Shown in pieces: positions 16,227 through 24,326 of a stretch of 64,000 nt of DNA (positions are counted from its first letter, which is position 1; the number at the start of each line of letters is the position of its first letter). This DNA is from Acidobacteriota bacterium (lineage in GTDB: Bacteria > Acidobacteriota > Terriglobia > Acidiferrales > UBA7541): assembly GCA_013289855.1 (NCBI GenBank), contig JABCZD010000019.1, positions 1-64,000 on the forward strand. Reading direction: 5' to 3'. The notes under the pieces are model-generated. The model worked only from the letters and a program-made list of their open reading frames with translations. It was not told the origin of the DNA and searched no databases. Position numbers and translations under genes: made by a program.

Positions 16227-16288
16227 ATTGCATAAAGCGACCGGATCCGCCGTGCTAGGAAGCTGAGGTCCGGGTGCGACAGGAAAAA

Positions 16289-16342
16289 GCGACCGCCTCC
16301 CCGGCAAGCCGGGGCAGGCAGAAGGCGGCCGCTACAAATTCG
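16289..16342 (+). repeat. GCGACCGCCT hairpin repeat, copy 1, with nested hairpin
   Basis: The arms GCGACCGCCT (16289-16298) and AGGCGGCCGC (16323-16332) pair over 10 positions with one A-C mismatch. Between them sits a nested hairpin CCCCGG...CCGGGG. The 24 nt at 16319-16342 (ending CTACAAATTCG) are identical to 17566-17589 on the other side of rlmB. Confidence 0.75.
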
Positions 16343-16370
16343 ACGCCGACCTTTCGAGTGCCGGGGGACC

Positions 16371-16452
16371 CGGGAATCGCGAAAGGATGTGAAAACAAAG
16401 GGACTTTAAGTAGCTGTGTTTTCACAACCTTTCGTAAGTGTTCATTCTACAC
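16371..16452 (+). repeat. 82-bp dispersed palindromic element, copy 1
   Basis: The core has a 17-bp inverted repeat, 16381-16397 and 16417-16433 (TGTTTTCACAACCTTTC in the right arm), with one mismatch, around a 19-nt middle that contains ACTTTAAGT, itself symmetric. The reverse complement of 54975-55056 aligns to this stretch with no gaps and 72 of 82 identical. The asymmetric flanks (GGGAAT on one side, TAAGTGTTCAT on the other) are conserved too, so the repeat unit is larger than the hairpin. Confidence 0.8.
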
Positions 16453-16705
16453 GGGTTAGAGACCGATTTAAGTTATAAAGTGGTTACTGGGATTTTGGCC
16501 GGATTTTTGCGAACGACTGGGCGCATTTCTCTACAGGAGAACAGTAACAGATCGCCAGTTAACTTGTCAAGCACCATTTTGGGAAAATCTGTATTCTTGC
16601 TTGGACAGCGTGGATGACGATGAGTTGGCCACGGCTGGATTGTGCGCTGGTGTTCGAACGGGCGCAACTGACAACTGGCGACGGAGAACGTAGACTGGTT
16701 GGCCT

Positions 16706-17452
16706 ATGGATCGTTTGACGGGAATACATGCGGTGCGCGAGGCGCTGGAGGCCGGGAGGCCGCTGGACCGCATTGTGATCGCCAAGGGGCGGCAGGACAC
16801 GCGGACGGAAGAGATTGTGCAGCTGGCGCGGAAGCAGGGTGTGCCGCTGCGATTTGAAGATCGCGGGCAACTGGACCGGCTGGCTAACTCGAAAGACCAT
16901 CAGGGGATCGTGGCGCTGGCGGCGGCGCGGCCGGCGTCCACGCTGGAGGAGATTATCGAGGCGGCGAAAGCGTCTGACGCCGCTAAAGGACTTATCGTTT
17001 TGCTGGATGGCGTGGAGGATCCGCACAATCTTGGTGCGATCATTCGAACATCGCTGGCGGCGGGGGCGCACGGCGTGGTGATTCCAGAGCGGCGGGCGGC
17101 GGGGCTTACGGATACGGTGTCGCGAGCGTCTGCGGGGGCGCTATCACATTTGCCGGTGGCGAAAGTGACGAATTTGGCGCGCAGCATGGAGGAATTGAAA
17201 GAGGCAGGGTACTGGTTGATTGGGCTGGATGAAACGGCGGAACAATCGTACACGGATGCGGATTACACCTCTCCGGTCGGGATTGTGCTTGGCGGCGAGG
17301 GGCAGGGATTGCACGAGTTGACGCGGAAACGGTGTGATTTTGTGGTGTCGCTGCCGACGGTGGGGCCGGTGAAATCGCTGAATGTTTCGGTGGCGGCGGG
17401 GGTGGTGTTGTTTGAGGCGCGGCGGCAGAGGATGGCGCAGGGGAAGAGTTAG
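16706..17452 (+). CDS. rlmB: 23S rRNA (guanosine-2'-O)-methyltransferase RlmB-like
   Basis: A 248-residue SpoU/TrmH-family 2'-O-ribose methyltransferase, likely targeting G2251 of 23S rRNA. An L30e-like substrate-binding domain (about 1-80) precedes the knotted SPOUT domain. The three TrmH motifs are present: motif 1 DPHNLGAIIRT (105-115; N108, R114), motif 2 IVLGGEGQGLHELT (about 190-203), motif 3 SLNVSVAAGVVLFE (about 226-239). RlmB and TrmL/YacO are close homologs; length and N-terminal domain favour RlmB/YacO. It is flanked by two copies of a repeat. In many bacteria it sits at the end of the yacL-ispD-ispF-gltX-cysS cluster, whose other members lie just downstream on the opposite strand. 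Confidence 0.93.
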   Translation: MDRLTGIHAVREALEAGRPLDRIVIAKGRQDTRTEEIVQLARKQGVPLRFEDRGQLDRLANSKDHQGIVALAAARPASTLEEIIEAAKASDAAKGLIVLLDGVEDPHNLGAIIRTSLAAGAHGVVIPERRAAGLTDTVSRASAGALSHLPVAKVTNLARSMEELKEAGYWLIGLDETAEQSYTDADYTSPVGIVLGGEGQGLHELTRKRCDFVVSLPTVGPVKSLNVSVAAGVVLFEARRQRMAQGKS

Positions 17453-17555
17453 AGGGTTTTTTGCGGCTGCGGACGGTGTGGAGTTGCGAGGTTGGTGAGA
17501 AGAGGCGTCGGGACCGAAAGCCCGGCCGAGAGAAAGAAAAAGCGGCAAAGAAAAG

Positions 17556-17589
17556 GCGACCGCCTCAGAAGGCGGCCGCTACAAATTCG
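17556..17589 (+). repeat. GCGACCGCCT hairpin repeat, copy 2
   Basis: GCGACCGCCT-CAGA-AGGCGGCCGC forms a 10-bp stem with one mismatch and a four-base loop. It ends 3 bp before the stop of the downstream minus-strand gene and may act as its terminator. It lacks the nested hairpin of copy 1. Confidence 0.75.
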
Positions 17590-17592
17590 GGC

Positions 17593-18198
17593 CTAGTCCA
17601 GACGGCTGCAGAACTCCAGCATGCGCGCTCGCGCGGACTTGACTGGGACGGCGAAGGGCAGCGCGGTAGCGGCATCGAGCAGGAGAATCACGCGGTCTAA
17701 CGCGCCTTCTCCTGCCTGCCCAGTGAGCGCCAGGCGAATCGGGTGAAACAGTTCGCGCCCGCGCGGCTCCATGCTGTCTTTCATCGCGGTGATGATCTCG
17801 CTGAAGCGGTCGGGGGTCAGCGCCGCGCCATCGAGCAGCTCCATCGCGAATCGCCGCAAAACATCGCGCGCCGCGTAGCGGGACAAGACAATGTGGCTTT
17901 CCACTCGCGTCAGTGCTTCCGCGGCATCGTACGAAAAAATCAGAGCCAGAAAATGACCAAGCTCCGCCCGATCGGCGACCTGCGGCCCCAGCAAGAACGC
18001 CGCGCGATCGCACCAAGCCATGTGTTCCGGCGACGGCTCGCCGGTCAACCAGCCGTGCTCGCGCAGGATCTCCGCCACGTCGCCGCCGGCAAATGGATTG
18101 ACGCGAGCGGCGCCGACAACTATTTGCTCGTCTACCAGTTTATCCGGCTGCTCTGCAGGTTGCTGTTCAGGCTGTCGCTCGGAATTTTCTTCGGACAT
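17593..18198 (-). CDS. Stand-alone protein like the C-terminal domain of glutamyl-tRNA synthetase
   Basis: A 201-residue soluble protein. Residues 1-30 are a Glu/Gln/Pro-rich disordered start. The rest resembles the anticodon-binding domain of GltX: helical segments (40-140), then RGRELFHPIRLALTGQAGEG at 146-165, which matches the GltX hallmark of the type KGKxLFxPxRxALTGxxxGP, and a final LLLDAATAL...ARMLEF helix that matches the GltX end. No HIGH or KMSKS motif, Rossmann fold or catalytic domain is encoded here, and no upstream frame restores them. It follows ispF by 18 bp in the same orientation. This position, ispD-ispF-gltX, is that of full gltX in Firmicutes. It may be a tRNA or synthetase accessory protein; function is inference. 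Confidence 0.6.
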   Translation of the reverse strand: MSEENSERQPEQQPAEQPDKLVDEQIVVGAARVNPFAGGDVAEILREHGWLTGEPSPEHMAWCDRAAFLLGPQVADRAELGHFLALIFSYDAAEALTRVESHIVLSRYAARDVLRRFAMELLDGAALTPDRFSEIITAMKDSMEPRGRELFHPIRLALTGQAGEGALDRVILLLDAATALPFAVPVKSARARMLEFCSRLD

Positions 18199-18216
18199 CG
18201 CGGTGATTTCAGCAGG

Positions 18217-18696
18217 CTAGCGGTGACTGAGCGTCGCCACCACCCACGCGGCAATCGCTTCGCCGCGCCCGATGGCGTCCACGCCTTCATTTGTTTTGGC
18301 CTTGAGATGAATTTTATCGGCGGCCACTTCGAGCGCGGTTGCAATGATTTCGCGCATCGCCGGAAAATGCGGGCCCAGCTTAGGCTTTTCCAGAATCACC
18401 ACGGCATCCACATGCTCGATGGCGAAACCCCTCTCGTCGAGCAGTTTGCCGGCGTGCTCCAGAAAAATCAGGCTGTTGGCGTCTTTCCACTGCGGATCGT
18501 GGTCCGGAAAATGCGTGCCGATGTCGCCCAGCCCCGCGGCGCCAAATAAGGCGTCGCAGAGCGCATGCGCCAACACGTCGCCATCCGAATGGCCGGCTGG
18601 ACCTTTATCAAACGCCAGCTCCAGCCCGCCAACGATCAGCTTACGACCGCTCTCGAGCCGGTGCAGGTCATAGCCGATGCCACAGCGCGTGCTCAT
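18217..18696 (-). CDS. ispF: 2-C-methyl-D-erythritol 2,4-cyclodiphosphate synthase
   Basis: IspF forms the cyclic diphosphate intermediate of the MEP isoprenoid pathway. The 159-residue protein has the three zinc ligands D10, H12 (GYDLHRL) and H44 (SDGDVLAHALCDALFGA), plus GLGDIGTHFPD and ANSLIFL. The start is the ATG at 18696; a frame running back into ispD adds 61 residues with no homology and is rejected. The trimeric enzyme uses Mg/Zn in the cytosol. ispD lies 46 bp upstream, the usual pairing, and the gltX-like gene follows 18 bp downstream. Confidence 0.96.
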   Translation of the reverse strand: MSTRCGIGYDLHRLESGRKLIVGGLELAFDKGPAGHSDGDVLAHALCDALFGAAGLGDIGTHFPDHDPQWKDANSLIFLEHAGKLLDERGFAIEHVDAVVILEKPKLGPHFPAMREIIATALEVAADKIHLKAKTNEGVDAIGRGEAIAAWVVATLSHR

Positions 18697-18742
18697 CGCG
18701 AGATACTCATCGCTGGATACGCATCGTGAGCGCTCATCGAAG

Positions 18743-19459
18743 TCATCGCGCGGCCCGTTCGCGTTCCAGATAAAACTTCGCCAGGTCCATGTCTGCCGGC
18801 TTGGTGATCTTGATGTTGCGCTCTGAGCCCAACACCACGTGCACATCATGCCCCAGGCGCTCGACCAGCCCCGCTTCATCTGAAGCGTTCACGCCATCCG
18901 CTTGCGCGCCTGCAAATGCCTCCCGCAATAATTTTGCTGCAAAGGCCTGCGGCGTCTGCGCCAGCACCACGCGTTCGCGCGGAATGGTGCCGATAATCAG
19001 CGCCACGTCCTCTGGCAAACTGGCGCGCTTCACCTCTTTTACCGTGTCCATCGCGGGGATTCCCAGGATCGCCGCGCTGCACCGGCGCGCCTCTTCGATC
19101 ACACGCGCAATTTGTTCCACGGTAACAAACGGCCGCACCGCATCGTGCACCAGAATGATTTCCGCATCCGCGGGCACGTGCTGCAGCGCCAACGCCACCG
19201 ATTCCTGGCGCGAATCGCCGCCGCGGACCACCTGCACCTTCTGCGTGAATTTTTCGGCGCGCAAGCTTGCTTCCAGCGAAGCCACCACATCCGCGCGCGT
19301 GGCAAGAATAATATCCGTGACTAGCGGGCACGAAGCTATGCGCCGCACTGTGTGAATGACAATCGGCGTGCCGGCAAGTTCCAGAAATTGCTTGGGCGTT
19401 TCCGCGCCCATGCGCGTTCCGAGACCTGCGGCAGGAAGAATGGCAGCAATGCGGCCCAT
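18743..19459 (-). CDS. ispD: 2-C-methyl-D-erythritol 4-phosphate cytidylyltransferase
   Basis: IspD couples MEP with CTP to CDP-ME in the MEP pathway. The 238-residue protein starts with the nucleotide-binding LPAAGLGTRMG (8-18), then PKQFLELAG with the catalytic Lys, GGDSRQESVALAL, VHDAVRPFV with metal-binding Asp, and DTVKEV and TPQAF near residues 142 and 172. The length matches the family (about 230). The start is the ATG at 19459. It is the first of the ispD-ispF pair; the PIN-TRAM gene lies 159 bp upstream in the same direction. Confidence 0.97.
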   Translation of the reverse strand: MGRIAAILPAAGLGTRMGAETPKQFLELAGTPIVIHTVRRIASCPLVTDIILATRADVVASLEASLRAEKFTQKVQVVRGGDSRQESVALALQHVPADAEIILVHDAVRPFVTVEQIARVIEEARRCSAAILGIPAMDTVKEVKRASLPEDVALIIGTIPRERVVLAQTPQAFAAKLLREAFAGAQADGVNASDEAGLVERLGHDVHVVLGSERNIKITKPADMDLAKFYLERERAAR

Positions 19460-19618
19460 GATTTTTTACCGCGACCGCACCGCGCAGGCACAACCACTCC
19501 CAGAGCCTGCACGGATGGTTCGCGAACTTTTGAGTGTACCCGAAGCGCTAGCAGCAGAACAATGCGTGAGCAGGGTTGCGGACGGAGGGTTGCGTAAAGA
19601 AGAGCGACGGCGGAAAGA

Positions 19619-20848
19619 CTAACGGTTGCCGCGTTCAGAGACTCCGGCGCTCGGCGAGCGACCAAGAGGAGGACCATCCCCGGCGGTTTGGGCAGCCTCG
19701 CCGGCGCGTGCGGATCCTGTACCGGCGGCCGCCTGCCGGACCGACGACAAATTTTGCTCCGCACGTTCATCCAGACGCCCGAAGATCATTTTGCCCGCGG
19801 TGGTCTGATGCACGGAGGTCACCACCACGTCCACGCTCTTGTTAATCATGCGGCGCGCGCTATCGACCACCACCATGGTGCCGTCGTCCAGATAGGCCAC
19901 GCCCTGGTTCGGCTCTTTGCCTTCGCGCAGAATCAACACGCGCATAGACTCCCCGGGAAGCACCGCAGGCTTCATGGCGTTGGCGAGAAGATTTACGTTC
20001 AAGACCGCGACACCTTGAACGGTAGCCACTTTGTTGAGGTTGAAGTCGTTGGTAACGATTTTCGCTCCGGTGCGCCGCGCCAGCTCCACCAGCTTGTCGT
20101 CTACGTTTCCCTCTTGCGCAACTTCGTCATTCAGGATGCGCACATCGAGCTGCGCCATTTTCTGCATGCGCTGCAAGACTTCCAGGCCGCGCCGGCCGCG
20201 TTGCCGCTTCAGCGGATCGCTGGAATCCGCCACCATTTGCAGTTCGCGCAGAACGAATTGCGGGACGCCCAGCACGCCATCAAGAAAATGCGCGTCAGAG
20301 ATGTCCGCGATGCGCCCATCGATGAGCACGCTGGTATCGAGCAGTTTCAGGGCTTCGTGAGGCGGCGTTTCCGGTGCAGCCAGTCCGCTCCAACTGCGCA
20401 GCACGTCCGCGCCCCGGCTCGCGCCAATCGTCCATCCGAGGTAAGCAAACGCCAGGAGTGAGAGGTATTCGAGGGACGATTTGGTCGGGTCAGATGCGGC
20501 GGTTCGCGAAATCAATAGTGCGGTGAACAGGGCGACCAGAATCCCAAAAGCCGCGCCCGTGGCACCACCCAGAACGCTCATCGACTCGCCGCGCCGCGAC
20601 CGAGACTCGACGCCAAGTATCAAGAGTGCGAAAAAAAAGCCTGCCAACGCGGCAGGCACCCTCTGCAACCCGAAAGGTTGTGATCCGTAACAGACCGCCG
20701 CAGCGGCAACCAGCAATAGACACCGAACGGCCCAAATCTCTCCGCCGCCTAATGCACCACTGGGCGAGGGCTGGTCCTCTATAGCAGCACGATTTTGTTG
20801 CGGTGCGGACTGCGTGCTACAACGCCGTTCCGGAAGGGACGGGCTCAT
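19619..20848 (-). CDS. PIN-TRAM membrane protein, YacL-like
   Basis: A 409-residue protein. An N-terminal membrane part has about four helices (roughly 36-60, 65-85, 95-118, 128-145), followed by a PIN nuclease domain with LLDTSVLIDGRIADI (first acidic residue, about 168-182), VDDKLVELA and TNDFNLN (last acidic pair), then a TRAM-like beta domain (about 290-355, GVAYLDDGTMVVVDSARRMINK). This is the architecture of B. subtilis YacL and related PIN/TRAM proteins, considered RNases of unknown target. The C-terminus (about 50 residues) is an Ala/Gly/Ser tail absent from the shortest homologs. It precedes ispD as yacL does in Firmicutes. Confidence 0.88.
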   Translation of the reverse strand: MSPSLPERRCSTQSAPQQNRAAIEDQPSPSGALGGGEIWAVRCLLLVAAAAVCYGSQPFGLQRVPAALAGFFFALLILGVESRSRRGESMSVLGGATGAAFGILVALFTALLISRTAASDPTKSSLEYLSLLAFAYLGWTIGASRGADVLRSWSGLAAPETPPHEALKLLDTSVLIDGRIADISDAHFLDGVLGVPQFVLRELQMVADSSDPLKRQRGRRGLEVLQRMQKMAQLDVRILNDEVAQEGNVDDKLVELARRTGAKIVTNDFNLNKVATVQGVAVLNVNLLANAMKPAVLPGESMRVLILREGKEPNQGVAYLDDGTMVVVDSARRMINKSVDVVVTSVHQTTAGKMIFGRLDERAEQNLSSVRQAAAGTGSARAGEAAQTAGDGPPLGRSPSAGVSERGNR

Positions 20849-21077
20849 ACGACCTCACAGTCGAGCAACGATCACTGCAAAATCGCTACAGCCAGCCCGC
20901 CAACCACAGGGAATCACCAGGCCGGTATGCGGGAGGCGCTGTAAACGTTATTCATCCCGCGACGTATATATTCTCATGACTACGAGGTATTGCGCCACGA
21001 ATCGGAGCCGCTGGCGGGGCGAGCGGCCGTTCCGTAGCGGCAGCAGCGGACTTCAGCACGCCGATCTACACGTCAAT

Positions 21078-22337
21078 TCAGGGGAGATAGACGCGTGGCA
21101 CGCGCTGCGTGACGGCGCAGAGCAGGTCCGAGGTGACCGTGCCGATGCTGCGAGCCACCACGCTGGCGGAGAGCACCTTTTCGCCGGCAACACCGTAGAT
21201 CGTGGCGGTATCGCCGATTTCGACGCCCGGCACTTCGGTAACGTCGATCATGGTCACGTCCATGGAGACAATGCCGACGATGGGCGCAAGCACCCCGCGC
21301 ACCAGCACCGCGCCATGATTCCCCAGCGAGCGGTGAATGCCATCGCCGTAGCCGGCGGCGAGAACACCAATGCGCGAAGGCCGCTTGGCGACAAACGCGG
21401 CGTTGTAACCGACCCCGGAACCTTCCGGAACATCACGCAGGCTGATGATGCGCGAGCGCAAACTCATTACCGGACGGAGTGGCAGGCGCTTTTCCATCTC
21501 CGCGCGACGTTCCATGGGGTCGTAACCTGGATGGTAGCCGTACAAAATCGCGCCCGGCCGCACCATGTCCGCCCAGGTTTCGGGGCGCGAGGCGATGCCG
21601 GCGCTATTGGCCAGGTGCACGATTCCGGGATCGATCTCCAACGTGCGCAAGCGATTCAACGCATCGTAGAAACGTTCTTCTTGCTCGCGCGTTTGCCGGC
21701 CGGCCACGGAATCGGCGAAAACTTCCGACGAAGCAAAATGCGTCATCACGCCGCCCAGGCGCAGATGTTTGCATTTGGCGAGCTGCCGCGCGAAACACTC
21801 GACTTGGGCGGTGGCGATCCCCAGGCGATTCATGCCGGTATCAATTTTCAGGTGGAACGAAACTGGTTTGCGTGAACCGCGCCGCGTCGCCGCTTGATCG
21901 AGCGATGAGAGTTGTTCGCAGCGATGGATTACCGCGGTTAGATCGTGCTGTACGAGCCGCGCTTCTTCGCCGGGAACGAAGCTGGTGAGAATCAGCACGG
22001 GCTTGCGCACACCCGCATTGCGGACGGCAATTCCCTCTTCCGTGCAGGTGACGCCGAACCAATCCGAGCCGGCTTTTTCGAGCGCTTTGGCCACTTGTGG
22101 TCCGCCGTGGCCGTAGCCGTTGCCTTTGACGATCGATAATACTTTTCGCGGCGTTTTGCGATCTTCGTTTGGCGGGTTCACGTAGTCGCGAATGGCGCGA
22201 AAATTATCGGCCAACGCCGACAACGATACCTCTGCCCATACTGGGCGACTGTGGCGAGGCGCGGCATCCCCCGCGTCAGAAATTATCTTTTGCTGCGGCG
22301 TTTTCTTGCGGGTGGTGTGTGTACGAGCCATCGGCAT
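21078..22337 (-). CDS. alr: Alanine racemase
   Basis: Alr makes D-alanine for peptidoglycan, using PLP. The 419-residue protein has an N-terminal extension of about 30 residues (Lys/Arg-rich, not a signal peptide), the PLP lysine K71 in SIVKGNGYGHG (usual form VKANAYGHG; the two Ala are Gly here), the catalytic Tyr in GSGVGYNAAF, and VSMDVTMIDVT in the C-terminal beta domain. Other ATG codons at 22331 and just upstream of 22337 are possible starts. It lies between dnaB and the PIN-TRAM gene in a 14-gene minus-strand run. The Gly substitutions do not touch the PLP lysine, so activity is expected. Confidence 0.95.
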   Translation of the reverse strand: MPMARTHTTRKKTPQQKIISDAGDAAPRHSRPVWAEVSLSALADNFRAIRDYVNPPNEDRKTPRKVLSIVKGNGYGHGGPQVAKALEKAGSDWFGVTCTEEGIAVRNAGVRKPVLILTSFVPGEEARLVQHDLTAVIHRCEQLSSLDQAATRRGSRKPVSFHLKIDTGMNRLGIATAQVECFARQLAKCKHLRLGGVMTHFASSEVFADSVAGRQTREQEERFYDALNRLRTLEIDPGIVHLANSAGIASRPETWADMVRPGAILYGYHPGYDPMERRAEMEKRLPLRPVMSLRSRIISLRDVPEGSGVGYNAAFVAKRPSRIGVLAAGYGDGIHRSLGNHGAVLVRGVLAPIVGIVSMDVTMIDVTEVPGVEIGDTATIYGVAGEKVLSASVVARSIGTVTSDLLCAVTQRVPRVYLP

Positions 22338-22667
22338 CCATGTTCCTCGGGACGCGCAGAGTCCGTCTCAAGCCCGTTCCGAGGAGAGAAAATTTAGTGT
22401 ACGACATCCGAGCCGTTCCTCACGACAGCCACATTGGCCGCCGCGTGAAAGGCAACAGCATGCTTGTAGGGCAGATTGCAGGCCAAATTGCGGAATCGTT
22501 CTGATCGCGCAGGCTCGCTGCTAACTACAATATTCGTAAGGAGTTAGCCGTCTCGCTGACGATACGGGTGCTTCATCGTCGGAGGGCCGAGGCGTGGCGC
22601 GAGCGACGCACTGTGGCAATTCCGCCGTGACTTGTCGTAGCGCAGAATTTATTCTGTGCCACCAACG
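22338..22667. other. 330-bp intergenic region between alr and dnaB
   Basis: No supported gene. It contains the hairpin at 22640-22659, and, on the minus strand upstream of alr, a TACACT box at about 22396-22401 without a clear -35. Confidence 0.5.
22640..22659. repeat. Palindromic hairpin with GTCGTAGC flank
   Basis: GCGCAGAAT-TT-ATTCTGTGC pairs over 9 positions with one G-T. It is preceded by GTCGTA, a flank also seen in the hairpin at 25483, and lies 9 bp from the dnaB stop, so it may terminate dnaB. Confidence 0.55.
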
Positions 22668-24035
22668 TCAGTGATCGTCTGGCGCGAATTGCGCGAAGGC
22701 GTCCGGCGCAGCTTCTTCGAAGCGCGTGAGGCGGCTGCGGAACACGAAGCGCACTTTGTCCGTGGGGCCATTGCGCTGCTTGGCGATTAAAATTTCCGCT
22801 TGATCGCGCTCTTCGGGAGCGGCGTCGAGCTTGAAGAAATTGGGGCGATAGATGAACATGACCACGTCGGCGTCCTGCTCGATGGCGCCCGATTCGCGCA
22901 AATCGCTGAGCTGCGGACCACGCTCTTCGCGTTCCGGCGCGCGCGTCAACTGGCTGAGCACCAGCACGGGAATCTGCAACTCTTTCGCCAGCCCTTTTAG
23001 CTGGCGCGAAATGCTGGAGACTTCTTCCTGGCGGTTCGAGAAGCGTCCGCGGTTGGTGATGAGCTGCAAATAATCTACCACCACGAGCGCTAGATTTTTT
23101 TCTTTCTTCAGGCGACGCGCCTTGGCGCCAATTTCCAGCACGCTGTTGGAGCCGGCATCGTCAATCCATAAAGGCGCCGCGGAAATCTGGCCGAGCGCTT
23201 CGGTCATGCGGCGCCAGTCTTCGCGGCTCAGGTGTCCAGTGCGGAATTTATGCGCATCGATCTGCGCCACGGAAGCGACCAGGCGCTGCAGCAGAGACTC
23301 CTTGGACATTTCCAGGCTGAAGATCGCCACCGGCTGCCCGGCGCGAATGGCGATGTTTTCCGCCAGGTTCAAAGCTAGCGCAGTCTTTCCTTGCGAAGGG
23401 CGGGCCGCCAGAATCAGCAACTCGGAGGGCTGCAAGCCGGAAAGCAGCTTGTCCAGTTCCACATAGCCGGTGGGGATGCCGGTGATGCTCTTGCCTTCGC
23501 GAAATATTTTTTCCAGACGCTCGAAATTGTCGCGAACGATTTCCTTGATGGGAATGAGGCCGGCTTTGACGCGGTCTTCAGCCAGCGCAAAGATCGTGGA
23601 CTCGGCGTTATCGAGAACCGCGTCCGCGCCATCCTCGCCTTCAAAGGCGTTCTGCTGAATTTTGTGTGTGGCGTGAATCAGGTTGCGCAACAAAGCCTTT
23701 TCTTTGACGATGCGCGCGTAATGCTCGATGTTGGAAACTTTGGGCATGCCATCGGCTAGCGACGCCAGATACGGCGCGCCACCCGAAGCTTCCAGATCGC
23801 CGCGGCGATGCAATTCTTCGGTAAGGGTAACCAGGTCAATGGCCTGCTGCGTCTCTCCCAGCGCCACCATTTGCGTGAACACGCGGCGGTGCTGATCCAG
23901 GAAGAAATCTTCCGGGCGCAGATTCTCGATCGCGGCGTTCAGCGCGTTGTTATCGAGCAGAATGGCGCCCAGCACGGAACGCTCAGCGTCCAGGTTGCTG
24001 GGAAGCGGTTTTTCGAGTGTTGTATCAACAGGCAT
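22668..24035 (-). CDS. dnaB: Replicative DNA helicase DnaB
   Basis: DnaB is the hexameric 5'-3' helicase of the replisome. The 455-residue protein has the N-terminal helical domain (NLDAERSVLGAILLDN, 14-29), linker, and RecA-like domain with Walker A ARPSQGKTA (about 212-220), Walker B ALVVVDYLQL (about 312-321), and the H4 motif with ISRQLKGLAKELQIPVLVLSQL. The length and motifs are typical and there is no intein. The start is the ATG at 24035, with a promoter at 24069-24097. It follows rplI in the order rpsF-rpsR-rplI-dnaB seen widely in bacteria. Confidence 0.98.
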   Translation of the reverse strand: MPVDTTLEKPLPSNLDAERSVLGAILLDNNALNAAIENLRPEDFFLDQHRRVFTQMVALGETQQAIDLVTLTEELHRRGDLEASGGAPYLASLADGMPKVSNIEHYARIVKEKALLRNLIHATHKIQQNAFEGEDGADAVLDNAESTIFALAEDRVKAGLIPIKEIVRDNFERLEKIFREGKSITGIPTGYVELDKLLSGLQPSELLILAARPSQGKTALALNLAENIAIRAGQPVAIFSLEMSKESLLQRLVASVAQIDAHKFRTGHLSREDWRRMTEALGQISAAPLWIDDAGSNSVLEIGAKARRLKKEKNLALVVVDYLQLITNRGRFSNRQEEVSSISRQLKGLAKELQIPVLVLSQLTRAPEREERGPQLSDLRESGAIEQDADVVMFIYRPNFFKLDAAPEERDQAEILIAKQRNGPTDKVRFVFRSRLTRFEEAAPDAFAQFAPDDH

Positions 24036-24068
24036 AGAACTAGCTTATAATTCGCTTTTCCTTCGCTA

Positions 24069-24097
24069 TTTGTATCACACTGGGCCGTGCGGGACAA
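24069..24097 (-). promoter_or_regulatory. Sigma-70-like promoter of dnaB
   Basis: On the minus strand, TTGTCC (24097-24092) and TACAAA (24074-24069) are separated by exactly 17 bp. The start of transcription would be about 24062, giving a leader of about 27 nt. Confidence 0.6.
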
Positions 24098-24270
24098 GAC
24101 CGAAGACGATTTATTTTTTCCCCTTGCGTTCGCCGAGCCGAATTATTTCTCGAACACTGCGCGCATTGTGAGGATAAGTTTCTCGCGCGTCAATCGGAGT
24201 CGCTGTGCATCGCTTCGGAAATCCAGTGCAAAAGTTTTTTTCACTTGCAAAACTTCTTTTGTGCGCGAAC

Positions 24271-24300
24271 AAAAAAAAGAGGCGCGAACGGCCGCGCCCC
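24271..24300 (-). terminator. Rho-independent terminator of rpsF-rpsR-rplI
   Basis: Read on the minus strand, GGCGCG-GCCGTT-CGCGCC forms a stem with a 6-nt loop, followed by TCTTTTTTTT. It begins 27 bp after the rplI stop and would separate this operon from dnaB. Confidence 0.85.
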
Positions 24301-24326
24301 TTCCTGCGGAAATAAATGCCGCCAAA

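Larger units (their letters stand above)
16227..16705. other. 479-bp intergenic region between apt and rlmB
   Basis: It holds two repeat elements described separately (16289-16342 and 16371-16452). Beyond them, 16453-16705 shows no supported gene. A TAGACT (16691-16696) ends 9 nt before the rlmB start and may be its -10 box. Confidence 0.6.

Noticed and set aside
20814..21875. A 353-codon plus-strand frame
   Set aside because: It overlaps most of alr in antisense; no signal peptide or domain; composition of a shadow frame.
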